Notes: generated by a model not told the origin, from the letters alone. 47,403 bases of DNA from an uncultured Bacilli bacterium (GCA_934101865.1 CAKOSA010000008.1:1-47403), one strand, 5' to 3'; counted from the first letter of the stretch, positions 26,601-34,955 are shown. Numbers and translations: made by a program.

Positions 26601-26981
26601 CTGATGATCTCCAAAGATAGATAAAGCGTGTGTAGATAAACTTCTTGCCGCAACGTGTACTACCCCTGGGAGCATCTCTCCTGCCATTTTATAAAGGGAT
26701 GGAATCATAAGAAGTAGTCCCTGACTAGCCGTATAAGTAGTAGCAAGAGTTCCTGCTTGCAAAGCTCCGTGTACAAGAGCAATCGCCCCTGCCTCACTTT
26801 GCATTTCTGTCACTTTAACCTTCTCTCCAAAAAAGTTCTTTTTCCCAGAATTACTAAGAATATCGACCTTTTCTGCCATAGTAGAAGCCGGTGTTATTGG
26901 ATAAATCCCCGCTATTTCCGTAAAATTGTAGGATACATTACTGACCGCCTCATTGGCATCCATTGTTTTATATTTATTCAT
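23610..26981 (-). CDS. nifJ: Pyruvate:ferredoxin (flavodoxin) oxidoreductase, single-chain
   Basis: Converts pyruvate and CoA to acetyl-CoA and CO2, passing electrons to ferredoxin or flavodoxin; a key enzyme of anaerobic energy metabolism. It has 1123 residues, a little shorter than most. Domain order: pyrimidine-binding domain I (GIYPITPASTMAEKVD near 25-40; TEMQSEAGA with Glu63 in the usual catalytic place), domain II around 260-400 including YGYGSDGMV (417-426), two [4Fe-4S] ferredoxin motifs (Cys678-681-684-688 and Cys724-727-730-734), then the TPP-binding domain with ACGGCGETP (792-800), GDGFAYDIGFGGLDH and DTEVYSNTGGQSSKSS. It is monocistronic with its own promoter and terminator. Its presence implies an anaerobic lifestyle. 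Confidence 0.98.
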   Translation of the reverse strand: MNKYKTMDANEAVSNVSYNFTEIAGIYPITPASTMAEKVDILSNSGKKNFFGEKVKVTEMQSEAGAIALVHGALQAGTLATTYTASQGLLLMIPSLYKMAGEMLPGVVHVAARSLSTHALSIFGDHQDVYAVRNTGVCMLCSSSPSEARDMANIAHLSAIKASLPFVNFFDGFRTSHQIDKIRLLDDEKIKGLIDFDALNKFRKRGINPNKPDTRGTAQNEDIYFQNTEARNGAYESAKVIVKDYMDKFNELFETNYKPFNYYGDANADSVIIAMGSVCGTIRETIDDLNSKGNKYGLVEVHLFRPFSTSYLKSVLPDSVKRIAVLDRSKEFGAVGEALYMDVNSALSDTDIMIIGGRYGLSSKNVDPAQIKAVYDFLNSDRAHHNFTVGITDDVTHLSIPVDGTYRVKNNNTEFLIYGYGSDGMVSTSKDIIRIIGDYTDSFVQGYFQYDSKKSGGVTRSHIKISDREILGAYYVSNPSLIVVSKDTYLYKYDILDNICDGGSLIVNTDMEEEAFLRSLPNRVKYLLAKKRVHLYVIDAYRLVNELGLKNKISTCMEICIFKIINRIDVDRVREIIKEHNVKRFSHKGQDVIDSNNRIVDRALDCLRVVNVPDDFIDAEFKDRNKMNFMETINGLKGDSLPVSCFMDKKSGIFEGGTTKWEKRDIAEVVPCWKKDNCIQCNRCAFVCPHGVIRPFLTKEDRDSIKCLNPKDVFYKIGISYKDCTGCGLCVNNCPGKMGEKALEMVNYNRDIYREDEFSYLLDNNVNDMVNKKILNVRNIGFEMPKFEFSGACGGCGETPYIKNLTQVFGNSLVIANATGCSSIYGASVPSMPYSVSWANSLFEDNAEFGLGILSGIMNKRNVIREYMLNNRDEIFDKWLSDSDNVEVCMEVEREIDFNKHKVLNDYRDFITPKSMWIIGGDGFAYDIGFGGLDHILSTNNNFNVMVLDTEVYSNTGGQSSKSSNLGSIASFTASGKENFKKDLARVAMCYPHVYVACCNIGYDKEQYLRALKEANSYNGPSIIICYAPCIEHGIKKGMEHSLDDAYLATKCGYFLTFRYNPLNGVFSMDSKDVDFDLYYDFLKGENRFNNLDEDKRILLDKQRDWAIRRYNYYKGLEENCQQ

Positions 26982-26999
26982 TTTATCAACTCCATAATA

Positions 27000-27028
27000 A
27001 TTATATTATATTTTAATAAATTTTACAA
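27000..27028 (-). promoter_or_regulatory. Promoter of the PFOR gene
   Basis: On the minus strand TTGTAA (27028-27023), 17 bp, TATAAT (27005-27000). The ribosome site GGAGTTG precedes the ATG at 26981. Confidence 0.65.
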
Positions 27029-27053
27029 ATACTATTACTATTTTTTAAAATTT

Positions 27054-27092
27054 CCCTATGGGCATAACAACTTATAATTTAATAAATGTATG
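27054..27092. repeat. Intergenic element with CCCTATGGG and AT-rich tail, copy 1
   Basis: CCCTATGGG (27054-27062) is followed by AACTTATAATTTAATAAA and ATGTAA. The same order with few changes occurs at 31882-31922. It lies between the divergent PFOR promoter and the promoter of the 27157 gene. Confidence 0.55.
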
Positions 27093-27129
27093 TAAAGTAA
27101 CAAAAAAATATTAAAATACAAATAGATAT

Positions 27130-27138
27130 GCTATAATA
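27130..27138 (+). promoter_or_regulatory. Extended -10 of the 27157 membrane protein gene
   Basis: TGC-TATAAT at 27130-27138. The -35 region (ATTAAA at 27110) is poor. The ribosome site GAAGGTG precedes the ATG. Confidence 0.6.
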
Positions 27139-27156
27139 AAATAAGAAGGTGAAGAA

Positions 27157-28137
27157 ATGGAATTAAAAAAATATTCTAAGCAAATAATATCAGTTCTTAT
27201 AATAGTAGGGGCACTAGGTTGTTTTAACATATATATATCAAGTAACGAAGTAAATACTATATTATTTATAGGTGTAATATTTATAATAATATCAATATAT
27301 TTTTTGATAATGTATATGTATGGAATTAATGAAAAAACAAGAAAAAAACTACTGTTTTTGAAAAACTGTAAGGATAATATTGCAGTTTTTGTTGATGAAA
27401 AAGGAAATATCTATGAATATGCTAACTGTAATAAAGAAGAAAATAAATGTTATTACGTTCTAAAAACTCATAATAAAATTTATGAAATATTAGAGTCTGT
27501 ACCAGAAAGCCAAAGCTTTATAAATATGGGAGAAAGAAGATATTGGACTAATTTCTATACAAAAAATATTAAAACAGAAAATAATCTAATATTACCACTT
27601 ATATATATAATACTATTAATAGGAATATTCAGTTTAAAAACACTTTCAACATTTGATAAAATAACAAGTTCAATATATATTACTGTTCTAATTTATATAA
27701 TTATTTATGATTTTGTTTATAAACAAATACAAAAAAAATCAAATGATGTTAATAAAGATATAAGTAAACTAAATAAAGTTGACACTAATATAAAAAAAAT
27801 AACCATAATTATAATAGATATTTTTGTAATAAGTGCCTTTATATTAAATATGAAAGGTATGGAAATGACAATTATGTTAATGCCTTATGTTGTCTATGTA
27901 ATTTTATTTTCTCTAATAATAATATTTAAAATAAATAATAATAAAATAATAGCAAAAAAGTTAACTAATATACTTTTAATAATTATGAATTTAATATATA
28001 TTGTAGGTATAATACTTTATACTACCATATTTATAGAAACTTTAAGTATAGAACTAGGACTTATTGTGCTGTTCCAGTGGATAACTGAAATATCATTCCT
28101 TGCGAATGCTAAAAAAACATTTAAGCAAAATAAATAG
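27157..28137 (+). CDS. Multi-pass membrane protein with internal soluble loop, unknown
   Basis: Not recognised. It has 326 residues. Two helices near 10-55 are followed by a soluble loop at about 60-140 (FLKNCKDNIAVFVDEKGNIYEYANC to GERRYWTNFYTKN) that looks like a small beta domain with three Cys. Then there are two helices (about 147-190), a charged loop (QIQKKSNDVNKDISKLNK) and four more helices to the end. It is monocistronic, with its own promoter and a strong bidirectional terminator. The base composition is AT-rich like its neighbours. No conserved catalytic motif is visible. Confidence 0.8.
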   Translation: MELKKYSKQIISVLIIVGALGCFNIYISSNEVNTILFIGVIFIIISIYFLIMYMYGINEKTRKKLLFLKNCKDNIAVFVDEKGNIYEYANCNKEENKCYYVLKTHNKIYEILESVPESQSFINMGERRYWTNFYTKNIKTENNLILPLIYIILLIGIFSLKTLSTFDKITSSIYITVLIYIIIYDFVYKQIQKKSNDVNKDISKLNKVDTNIKKITIIIIDIFVISAFILNMKGMEMTIMLMPYVVYVILFSLIIIFKINNNKIIAKKLTNILLIIMNLIYIVGIILYTTIFIETLSIELGLIVLFQWITEISFLANAKKTFKQNK

Positions 28138-28149
28138 AAGAATAATTTT

Positions 28150-28185
28150 CCCTAATTACAAATATATAAACTTCCCCCCATAGGG
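28150..28185. repeat. Intergenic CCCTATGGG element, reverse orientation
   Basis: On the minus strand CCCTATGGGG (28185-28176) is followed by an AAGTTTATATATTT stretch, similar in layout to the copies at 27054 and 31882. It lies just before the terminator at 28189. Confidence 0.4.
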
Positions 28186-28188
28186 CTA

Positions 28189-28223
28189 AAAACACTTTAT
28201 ACAATTAACGTATAAAGTGTTTT
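28189..28223. terminator. Strong bidirectional terminator
   Basis: AAAACACTTTATAC (28189-28202), 7-base loop, GTATAAAGTGTTTT (28210-28223). The 14 bp stem is perfect. It separates the convergent membrane protein gene and yugP. Confidence 0.85.
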
Positions 28224-28228
28224 CTAAA

Positions 28229-28918
28229 CTAATCCCTATTACTACTAGCAAAAATCAAAATATATCTAAAAATTTCTAAGAAAGTAGCCACAAGACTAGC
28301 TACATAAGTAAATGCAGCAGCCTTAAGCATAGTATTACTACCCTCTAACTCATCACTAGCAAGAATATTAAGCTTATTAAGTTCTTCCTTACCCCTTTTT
28401 GAAGCATCAAACTCAACAGGCAAAGTCACAAGTTGGAACATCAACATAGCAAGAAGTAAAATAATACCAATAAACATCCAATTCATTGCCGAGAACAAAA
28501 GTCCTACACCAATAACAAGATAACCAATCTTTGTAGAAATATTAACAAGAGGAACAAGCATTGATCTAATTCTCATAAAAACATACCCATTCTTATCCTG
28601 AATAGCATGCCCACATTCGTGAGCAGCAACACTATTAGATGCAATAGTTGTTCCATGAAAAATCTCACTAGATAATCTTACAACCTTTCTTCTAGGATCA
28701 TAATGATCAGTAAGTTCCCCTTTAATCTCTACAACATGCACATCCTTAAGCCCATTCTTATCAAGTATCATTCTTGCAACCTCAAAACCACTCATTCCCT
28801 TCCTAGTCTGCTCTTTCTTATACTTCTTATAATTAACACTAATAAATATCTGTGCAATTAAAGTAATAAGAAAACCAACTAAAGGAAGTAAATAATACCA
28901 CATAATACTACTATCCAT
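28229..28918 (-). CDS. yugP: Membrane zinc metallopeptidase, YugP-like
   Basis: Neutral zinc metallopeptidase family (Zn_peptidase_2). It has 229 residues. An N-terminal helix spans about 7-28. HECGH at 100-104 in SNSVAAHECGHAIQDKNGYV is the zinc site. Hydrophobic helices follow at about 115-170 and 200-225. EFDASKRGKEELNKLNIL is a usual later motif with the probable third ligand region. The substrate is unknown. It is the last gene of gltX-cysS-yugP, 8 bases after cysS. Confidence 0.93.
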   Translation of the reverse strand: MDSSIMWYYLLPLVGFLITLIAQIFISVNYKKYKKEQTRKGMSGFEVARMILDKNGLKDVHVVEIKGELTDHYDPRRKVVRLSSEIFHGTTIASNSVAAHECGHAIQDKNGYVFMRIRSMLVPLVNISTKIGYLVIGVGLLFSAMNWMFIGIILLLAMLMFQLVTLPVEFDASKRGKEELNKLNILASDELEGSNTMLKAAAFTYVASLVATFLEIFRYILIFASSNRD

Positions 28919-28926
28919 TAAAACAC

Positions 28927-30327
28927 CTATCCTTTACTATAAATAGTCCCTTCCCTAGTATCTTTTATAACAATACCCCTTTTAAGAAGTTCCTCTCTAA
29001 TATTATCAGCCTTATCATACTCTTTATTTATCTTATATATACGTCTTTTCTCAATCATATCCAAAATATATTTTTCTTCTTCACTATCAATAATCTTAAC
29101 TTCTCTTTTAAGAAGATCTAGAGAAAGAACTCTATCAAAATCACCAACTAAATAAATTTTACTCTCATCATTAAGATTTTTATCCTTTAGCATATCAAAT
29201 AAAACCGTAATTGCACTAGCTGTATTAAGATCATCATTTAAAGCATCCATAAACCCATTTCTATATTTTTCAACCAAATCATAATTAATGTCATTATTAT
29301 TATTAACCAAATTAAGAATTCTACTCTTAAGTCTACTATATCCACTCTTGGCACTATCCATACCCTCATAAGAAAATTCTAACGTTTTCCTATAATGACT
29401 TTGTAAGCAAAATAATCTATAAACCAAAGGGTCATATCCCTTATCAATAATAGTATCTAAGGTTAAAAACTCGCCTTTACTTTTACTCATCTTACCATTT
29501 TTATCATTAAGATGTTCTGTATGAAACCACCACTTACACCAAGGCTTACCAGTATAACTTTCACTTTGAGCAATTTCATTAGTATGATGTGGAAATATAT
29601 TATCAACACCTCCACAGTGAATATCAAGTTCATCTCCCAAATATTTAAGACTAATACCAGAACATTCAATGTGCCATCCAGGATAGCCAACTCCCCACGG
29701 ACTATCCCATTTAAGCTCTTGATTTAGGAACTTAGATTTTGTAAACCAAAGAACAAAGTCAGTTTTATTTCTTTTGTTGTTATCTTCATTAACATCATCT
29801 CTAGCTCCAACTATCATCTCATCCTCTTTATGATTACTAAGTTTATAATAATCCTCTAACTTAGAAGTATCAAAGTAAACATTGTCACCACTAACATACG
29901 CATATCCCTTATCAATTAACCTCTTAATAATCATTATATAAGTATCAATTTCCTTAGTAGCAGGAACCACCGTTTCAGGCCATTTAACATTAAGTCTTTC
30001 ACAATCCTTTTTAAAAGCATCCGTATAGAATTTAGCAATATCCATAACACTTTTATGTTCTCTAATGGCACCCTTAACCATTTTATCATCACCACTATCA
30101 GCATCACTAGACAAATGTCCAACATCAGTAATATTCATAACTCTTTTAACTTCATAGCCATTATATCTAAAAGCCTTCTCTAAAACATCTTCCATAATAT
30201 AAGTTCTAAGATTACCAATATGAGCAAAGTGATATACCGTAGGGCCACAAGTATACATTTTAACCATCTTTTTATCATTAGGAACAAATTCTTGAATATC
30301 TCTTGTCAAAGTATTATAAAGTTTCAT
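28927..30327 (-). CDS. cysS: Cysteinyl-tRNA synthetase
   Basis: Class I enzyme that charges tRNA-Cys. It has 466 residues from the second of two adjacent ATGs; I prefer 30327 because it is seven bases from GGAGG, while the ATG at 30330 is four. Motifs are CGPTVYHFAHIGNLR (zinc Cys and HIGH-type), WHIECSGISLKYLG (zinc Cys), FPHHTNEIAQSE (zinc His/Glu), and KMSKSKGEF. The C-terminal helical domain is intact. It lies directly after gltX; pairing of gltX and cysS is ancestral in Bacillota, usually with cysE between, which is absent here. Confidence 0.98.
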   Translation of the reverse strand: MKLYNTLTRDIQEFVPNDKKMVKMYTCGPTVYHFAHIGNLRTYIMEDVLEKAFRYNGYEVKRVMNITDVGHLSSDADSGDDKMVKGAIREHKSVMDIAKFYTDAFKKDCERLNVKWPETVVPATKEIDTYIMIIKRLIDKGYAYVSGDNVYFDTSKLEDYYKLSNHKEDEMIVGARDDVNEDNNKRNKTDFVLWFTKSKFLNQELKWDSPWGVGYPGWHIECSGISLKYLGDELDIHCGGVDNIFPHHTNEIAQSESYTGKPWCKWWFHTEHLNDKNGKMSKSKGEFLTLDTIIDKGYDPLVYRLFCLQSHYRKTLEFSYEGMDSAKSGYSRLKSRILNLVNNNNDINYDLVEKYRNGFMDALNDDLNTASAITVLFDMLKDKNLNDESKIYLVGDFDRVLSLDLLKREVKIIDSEEEKYILDMIEKRRIYKINKEYDKADNIREELLKRGIVIKDTREGTIYSKG

Positions 30328-30339
30328 CATATCACCTCC

Positions 30340-31767
30340 TTAACTATTAAGTCTTTCTTTAATTTTGTCTTCTCCTACCAAATATATACAAGTACTAAGT
30401 TCAGGACCATGCATAATACCAGTACACTTAATTCTAATAGGCATAAATAACATTTTTCCCTTTACCATAGCCTTTTCCTTAGTATTATTAATAGCATTAT
30501 TAATACTGTCTATACTCCAACTATCAATATTATTAATTTCATTTCTAAAAATATCAATAGTATTATTAATCCCCTCTTCATTCATAAAATTAATACACTC
30601 TTCATCCAAATTATATTCGTTATTAAAGAAAAGTTTAACAAGTTCTACAATCTCTTTACCATATTTAAGCTCTTTTTGATATAGACTAAGAAGAGTATTA
30701 ATCCATTCATCACTCTTTCCACTCAAATCATAAGCATCTCTTAAAAATGGAAGACAAAGATTTCTAAGTTCTTCTAAGCTAAATTTCTTAATATATTCAT
30801 GGTTAACCCATTCCAGTTTCTTAATATCATAACTACTAGGACTTTTTCCAATTCTCTTCGGATCAAACTCTTGTATCAACTCTTCCATAGTAAATATTTC
30901 TTTGTTATCCTTAGGACTCCAACCAAGAAGCACCAAATAGTTAACAATAGCCTCTGGTAAAAATCCCATATTATATAAATCCATAAAGTTAGCATCGCCA
31001 TTTCTTTTAGAAAGCTTTGTCCCATCTTCTCCAAGCACCATAGCAACGTGAATATATTTAGGTTTTTCCCACCCAAAAGATTCATACAGTAAATTATATT
31101 TAGCACTTTGATCCAAATATTCCTTACCTCTAATAACATAACTAATTTTCATTAAATGATCATCAATAACATTAGCAAAATTATAAGTAGGATAACCATC
31201 TGATTTAATAAGAATTTGGTCTTCCAAAACACTATTCTCAATTTTTACCATTCCATAAACCATATCATTAATTACTGTATATCCATCCTTTGGCATTGCT
31301 TGCCTAATAACAAACTTTTCTCCATTATTAAGTTTTTCCTTGACTTCTTCCTCACTAAGATGTTTACACTTACCATTATACATATAAGGAACATTTCTTT
31401 TTCCCGCTATTTCTCTTTGTTTACTTAATTCCTCTTCACTACAAAAACAATAGTAAGCCTTCCCCTCTTCTACTAATTTTTTTGCATATTTTATATAAAT
31501 ATCTTTTCTTTCACTCTGAATATATGGACCATATTCTCCAGGATTTTCCGGCCCTTCATCTATTTCAAAACCACACAATCCTAGGGTTTTATATATAAAA
31601 TCTGTTGCCCCCTCAACTTCTCTTTCTCTATCCGTATCCTCTATTCTAAGAATAAATTTTCCGTTATTATGTTTCGCAGTTAAATACTCAAAAATAGCTG
31701 TCCTTAAATTACCAATATGCATATACCCCGTCGGACTCGGAGCAAAACGTGTTCTAACTTCGTTCAT
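30340..31767 (-). CDS. gltX: Glutamyl-tRNA synthetase
   Basis: Class I enzyme that charges tRNA-Glu. It has 475 residues from the ATG at 31767, chosen because GGAGATGA lies nine bases before it; the ATG at 31782 overlaps that ribosome site. RTRFAPSPTGYMHIGNLRTA contains the HIGH-type motif, YCFCSEEELSKQRE is the zinc-like region, and KLSKRNGD is the KMSKS equivalent. The C-terminal anticodon domain continues to GPELSTCIYLVGEDKIKERL. It is first in gltX-cysS-yugP. The leader is short (about 25 bases), so no T-box fits. Confidence 0.98.
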   Translation of the reverse strand: MNEVRTRFAPSPTGYMHIGNLRTAIFEYLTAKHNNGKFILRIEDTDREREVEGATDFIYKTLGLCGFEIDEGPENPGEYGPYIQSERKDIYIKYAKKLVEEGKAYYCFCSEEELSKQREIAGKRNVPYMYNGKCKHLSEEEVKEKLNNGEKFVIRQAMPKDGYTVINDMVYGMVKIENSVLEDQILIKSDGYPTYNFANVIDDHLMKISYVIRGKEYLDQSAKYNLLYESFGWEKPKYIHVAMVLGEDGTKLSKRNGDANFMDLYNMGFLPEAIVNYLVLLGWSPKDNKEIFTMEELIQEFDPKRIGKSPSSYDIKKLEWVNHEYIKKFSLEELRNLCLPFLRDAYDLSGKSDEWINTLLSLYQKELKYGKEIVELVKLFFNNEYNLDEECINFMNEEGINNTIDIFRNEINNIDSWSIDSINNAINNTKEKAMVKGKMLFMPIRIKCTGIMHGPELSTCIYLVGEDKIKERLNS

Positions 31768-31790
31768 CACAATCATCTCCATTTGCCATA

Positions 31791-31799
31791 ATTATACCA
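31791..31799 (-). promoter_or_regulatory. Extended -10 promoter of gltX-cysS-yugP
   Basis: On the minus strand TGG-TATAAT, with the -10 at 31796-31791. The -35 is weak (TAGATT). Confidence 0.6.
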
Positions 31800-31881
31800 A
31801 ATTTCTGCCAGAAAATCTACATAAATATATAATATTATTATGAAAATAGTGTGATATTATTAACTTTTTTATTTCAAAGTG

Positions 31882-31922
31882 CCCTACGGGAGCCCTAACT
31901 TATATTTAATAAAAGATATGTA
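31882..31922. repeat. Intergenic element with CCCTACGGG and AT-rich tail, copy 2
   Basis: CCCTACGGG (31882-31890), then CTAACTTATATTTAATAAAA and ATATGTAA. It matches the copy at 27054 in order and spacing with few differences. Confidence 0.55.
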
Positions 31923-31925
31923 AGT

Positions 31926-31981
31926 AGTGCAGTTTTTAAATTTCTGCAATATATACAATGCAAAAATTTAAAAACTGCACT
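31926..31981. repeat. Long inverted repeat with 23-base arms
   Basis: Arms at 31926-31948 and 31959-31981 (AGTGCAGTTTTTAAATTT... against its complement) match at 22 of 23 positions, with a 10-base AT loop. There is no T run on either side, so it is not an ordinary terminator. It lies between the divergent gltX and U32 promoters. The rest of 31783-32042 has no gene. Confidence 0.85.
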
Positions 31982-31990
31982 ATATTATTC

Positions 31991-32019
31991 TTCAAATATA
32001 CATAAAAGTATGATAAAAT
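31991..32019 (+). promoter_or_regulatory. Promoter of the U32 peptidase gene, extended -10
   Basis: TTCAAA (31991-31996), 17 bp, TGA-TAAAAT (32011-32019). Its -10 overlaps an in-frame ATG at 32010, which excludes that ATG as start. Confidence 0.65.
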
Positions 32020-32042
32020 ATAAACAAAAGGAGGCGGTATTA

Positions 32043-34268
32043 TTGAAACCAGAATTATTATCTCCCGTCGGAAATTTTGATATGCTATATCAAGCAATAC
32101 ATAATGGAGCCGATGCTATTTATTTAGCAGGTCACGATTATGGAGCTAGAAAATACGCCCAAAATTTCAGTAAAGAAGAACTACAACAAGCTATTTCCTA
32201 TGCTCACCTATACGATGTAAAAGTTTATGTAACAGTAAATACAATGATATATGAAGAAGAAGTTTCGAATTTTTTAGACTACATTTCCTTTTTAGAAGAT
32301 ATACAAGTAGATGCTCTAATAATATCAGATATCGGAATGATAAACTTAGTTCATAATACTTTTCCAAATATAGAACTTCACGCCTCAACACAGTGTCATA
32401 TTCATAATGAAGAATCTGTTTTATATTATAAAAATTTAGGAGTTACAAGAGTAGTTCTTGCAAGAGAAACATCTCTATCAACTTTAAAAAAATTACCAAA
32501 TAACATAGAAAAAGAAATATTTATTCACGGTGCTCTTTGTATTTGCTATTCTGGATGTTGCCTTTTTAGTAGTATGACTACAAATAGAAGTGGTAACAGA
32601 GGTTCTTGCACGGCCCCTTGTCGCAAACCATATTCTCTTATAGAAGATGATAAGAAAGTAAAATTAAAAGGAAAATATCCTTTAAGTACCAAGGATTTAA
32701 ATACTACATCTAAGATAAAAGAAATACTAGATGCCTCCCCTACTTGTCTTAAAATAGAAGGAAGAATGAAATCACCAGAGTATGTAGGTTATGTTACGAA
32801 AATATATCGCAAACTTATAGATAATTATTATGAAGGTAAATCACTTGTCTTATCGCCAGAGGAAGAAAAAAATTTAAAAGAACTATATAATCGAGGCTTT
32901 ACTACTGGTCATCTCTTTAATGATAAAATATTAAATCCTCTTCTTCAAAGTAATAATGGAATACCAATTGGTAAGGTAATTGAAACTAATTCTAAGTATA
33001 TTAAAATAAAATTAAGTGACAACATAAATCAAGAAGATGGTATTAAATTTTTTCCCTCTGATAAAGGCTTAATAGTTAATAAAATATATAATGATAAATA
33101 TAAACTAATTAATTCTTCTCCTAAAAACACAATAATATATATAGATAATAAAGTAAATCTTAAAACAAACGACACAGTTTTAAAAACTATTTCTAAAAAA
33201 CTTAATGATAGTCTTGGTAAGTACAAGCCTAAAAAATTACCATTAGATATAACGTTAATTGCCAAACTAAACAATCCTCTGTCCATAACGTTGAAAAGAA
33301 ATAACATTAAAGTTACCGTTACAGGCAACGAAAGAATAGAACTGGCACAAAAATACGAAACAACGGAAGAAGATATCTACAAACACCTAGTAAAATTAGG
33401 AGATACACCATACTTACCAAGAGAAACAATAGTAATAAAAGATGATAATATATTTGTTCCAATGAGCTCACTAAATAACCTAAGGAGAGAGGCACTTACC
33501 AAGTTTATCAATACTTACCAGCAGGCTCATCGGGAAAAAATAATAAAAAATTACCGCTTACCACCAGAAACAACCTCACCTCCCATTTCTCCAACAATTA
33601 ATGTTTTAATAAGAAATGAAGAACAACTATTAATATGTATTAAAGAACAAGTAGATACAATATATACAGAAAATTATACATTATATGAAAAATATAAAAA
33701 TAAAGCAAATATATATTATAAAGTGCCAAGAATATCTGCTACTTATAAAGAACTTCAAAATGAAAATATACTAGTATCAGATTACGGAGCATTTAATTAT
33801 TACAAAAAAAAGAATAAAATAGTTACGGATTATACAATGAATATTGCTAATAATTATTCAGCCATTCTTCTGGATAATGAGGGAGCAAATAAAATAACTT
33901 TATCGGTAGAAATGTCTGTAAATCAAATTAAGCAAATCAAAAAATCAATAAATACAGAAGTAGTAATTTATGGAACCCCAGAATTAATGGTTATAAAAAC
34001 CTGTTTATTAAATGAATATTTAAATAATCATACAAGTTGTAAAGAACATAAATATTATCTGAATGAACAAGATAAATATTACCCAATAATAACCAAAAAT
34101 TGTCATACCTACATCTATCATTATAAAGAAATAAATAATATAAGTAATATATCAAATCTTTTAAAGTATGGCATAAAAAATTATCGTATAGATTTGTTAA
34201 GTGAAAATGAAAGTCAAATAAAAAATATAATAAATAAGATAAGAAAGGAATTAAAAGAAAATGAATAA
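32043..34268 (+). CDS. U32 family peptidase / RNA-hydroxylation protein, TTG start
   Basis: Member of peptidase family U32. Studied relatives (RlhA, TrhP) hydroxylate rRNA or tRNA using a prephenate-derived group and carry a [4Fe-4S] cluster. It has 741 residues, including a long C-terminal extension like RlhA. It begins MKPELLSPVGNFDMLYQAIH, as the family does. FIHGALCICYSGCCLF and NRGSCTAPCRKPYSL give cluster ligands Cys166, Cys173, Cys189 and Cys193. The start is TTG at 32043, seven bases after GGAGG; the in-frame ATG at 32010 lies in the promoter. Its last eight bases overlap gmk. RNA hydroxylation is more likely than proteolysis by analogy; a collagenase-type role cannot be excluded. Confidence 0.9.
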   Translation: MKPELLSPVGNFDMLYQAIHNGADAIYLAGHDYGARKYAQNFSKEELQQAISYAHLYDVKVYVTVNTMIYEEEVSNFLDYISFLEDIQVDALIISDIGMINLVHNTFPNIELHASTQCHIHNEESVLYYKNLGVTRVVLARETSLSTLKKLPNNIEKEIFIHGALCICYSGCCLFSSMTTNRSGNRGSCTAPCRKPYSLIEDDKKVKLKGKYPLSTKDLNTTSKIKEILDASPTCLKIEGRMKSPEYVGYVTKIYRKLIDNYYEGKSLVLSPEEEKNLKELYNRGFTTGHLFNDKILNPLLQSNNGIPIGKVIETNSKYIKIKLSDNINQEDGIKFFPSDKGLIVNKIYNDKYKLINSSPKNTIIYIDNKVNLKTNDTVLKTISKKLNDSLGKYKPKKLPLDITLIAKLNNPLSITLKRNNIKVTVTGNERIELAQKYETTEEDIYKHLVKLGDTPYLPRETIVIKDDNIFVPMSSLNNLRREALTKFINTYQQAHREKIIKNYRLPPETTSPPISPTINVLIRNEEQLLICIKEQVDTIYTENYTLYEKYKNKANIYYKVPRISATYKELQNENILVSDYGAFNYYKKKNKIVTDYTMNIANNYSAILLDNEGANKITLSVEMSVNQIKQIKKSINTEVVIYGTPELMVIKTCLLNEYLNNHTSCKEHKYYLNEQDKYYPIITKNCHTYIYHYKEINNISNISNLLKYGIKNYRIDLLSENESQIKNIINKIRKELKENE

Positions 34269-34812
34269 AGGAAAATTTATAGTATTATCAGGACCAAGTG
34301 GAGTAGGAAAGGGGACAATAGTTGCCAATCTATTAACATCTCTCCCTATACATTACTCAATATCAATGACTACAAGAAGTCCAAGGGAGGGAGAACAAAA
34401 TGGAGTTAATTACTATTTTGTTACTAAGGATGAATTTGAAAACCAAATTAAAAAAGGTAATTTATTAGAATATGCAACATATAACAATAACTACTATGGA
34501 ACTCCCAAAGATAAAATAGAAGAAAAATTAAATGAAAATGTCAACGTTATTAGTGAAATTGAAGTTAAAGGAGCTAAACAAATAAAGAAAATATATCCCG
34601 AAGCAATTCTCATCTTTATTGCACCTCCTTCGGTAGAAGAATTAAAAAATAGATTGATAGGTCGTGGAACAGAAACAATTGACAAAATAAATGAACGTCT
34701 TGCAATAGCCGAAGAAGAATTAAAAGAAGCTACTTTCTATGATTATATAATTGTAAATGATGATTTACAAGATGCAACTGATAAAGTAATAAATATAATA
34801 AAAAATAGTTAG
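34261..34812 (+). CDS. gmk: Guanylate kinase
   Basis: Phosphorylates GMP to GDP with ATP. It has 183 residues. The P-loop is SGPSGVGKGT (9-18), TTRSPREGEQNGVNYYFVT is the GMP-binding region, and RGTETIDKINERLAIAEEEL is the lid area. It is complete. The start overlaps the U32 gene by eight bases, so it is cotranscribed. No rpoZ or priA follows, unlike the usual arrangement; parA follows 143 bases later with its own promoter. Confidence 0.98.
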   Translation: MNKGKFIVLSGPSGVGKGTIVANLLTSLPIHYSISMTTRSPREGEQNGVNYYFVTKDEFENQIKKGNLLEYATYNNNYYGTPKDKIEEKLNENVNVISEIEVKGAKQIKKIYPEAILIFIAPPSVEELKNRLIGRGTETIDKINERLAIAEEELKEATFYDYIIVNDDLQDATDKVINIIKNS

Positions 34813-34914
34813 ATAAAATAATACAAAAAAAGTTGTAAAAATAATTATAACCAAAAAGTCTTAATAAATTTATCAAAAAACAGTATAATTAATCTATCAT
34901 TTTATTAAAAAATT

Positions 34915-34923
34915 TGTTATAAT
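34915..34923 (+). promoter_or_regulatory. Extended -10 promoter of parA-parB
   Basis: TGT-TATAAT at 34915-34923 with a poor -35. A second TATAAT at 34884-34889 may be an additional start. The 143-base gap after gmk otherwise holds nothing recognisable. Confidence 0.5.
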
Positions 34924-34955
34924 GTAATATGTAGTAGGAAGTTAGGTGATTAAAG

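Noticed and set aside
15377..31767. Negative GC skew of the plus strand as proof of lagging-strand location
   Set aside because: Hand counts of a few lines show C above G in PepF and PFOR but G above C in argS and parA, so gene-level bias dominates; a full cumulative skew is needed.
31768..31870. T-box leader before gltX-cysS
   Set aside because: The promoter leaves a leader of only about 20-25 bases, and no T-box sequence is visible.
32010..32012. ATG as start of the U32 gene
   Set aside because: It overlaps the TGA-TAAAAT promoter; TTG 32043 has GGAGG at the right distance and gives the family N-terminus.
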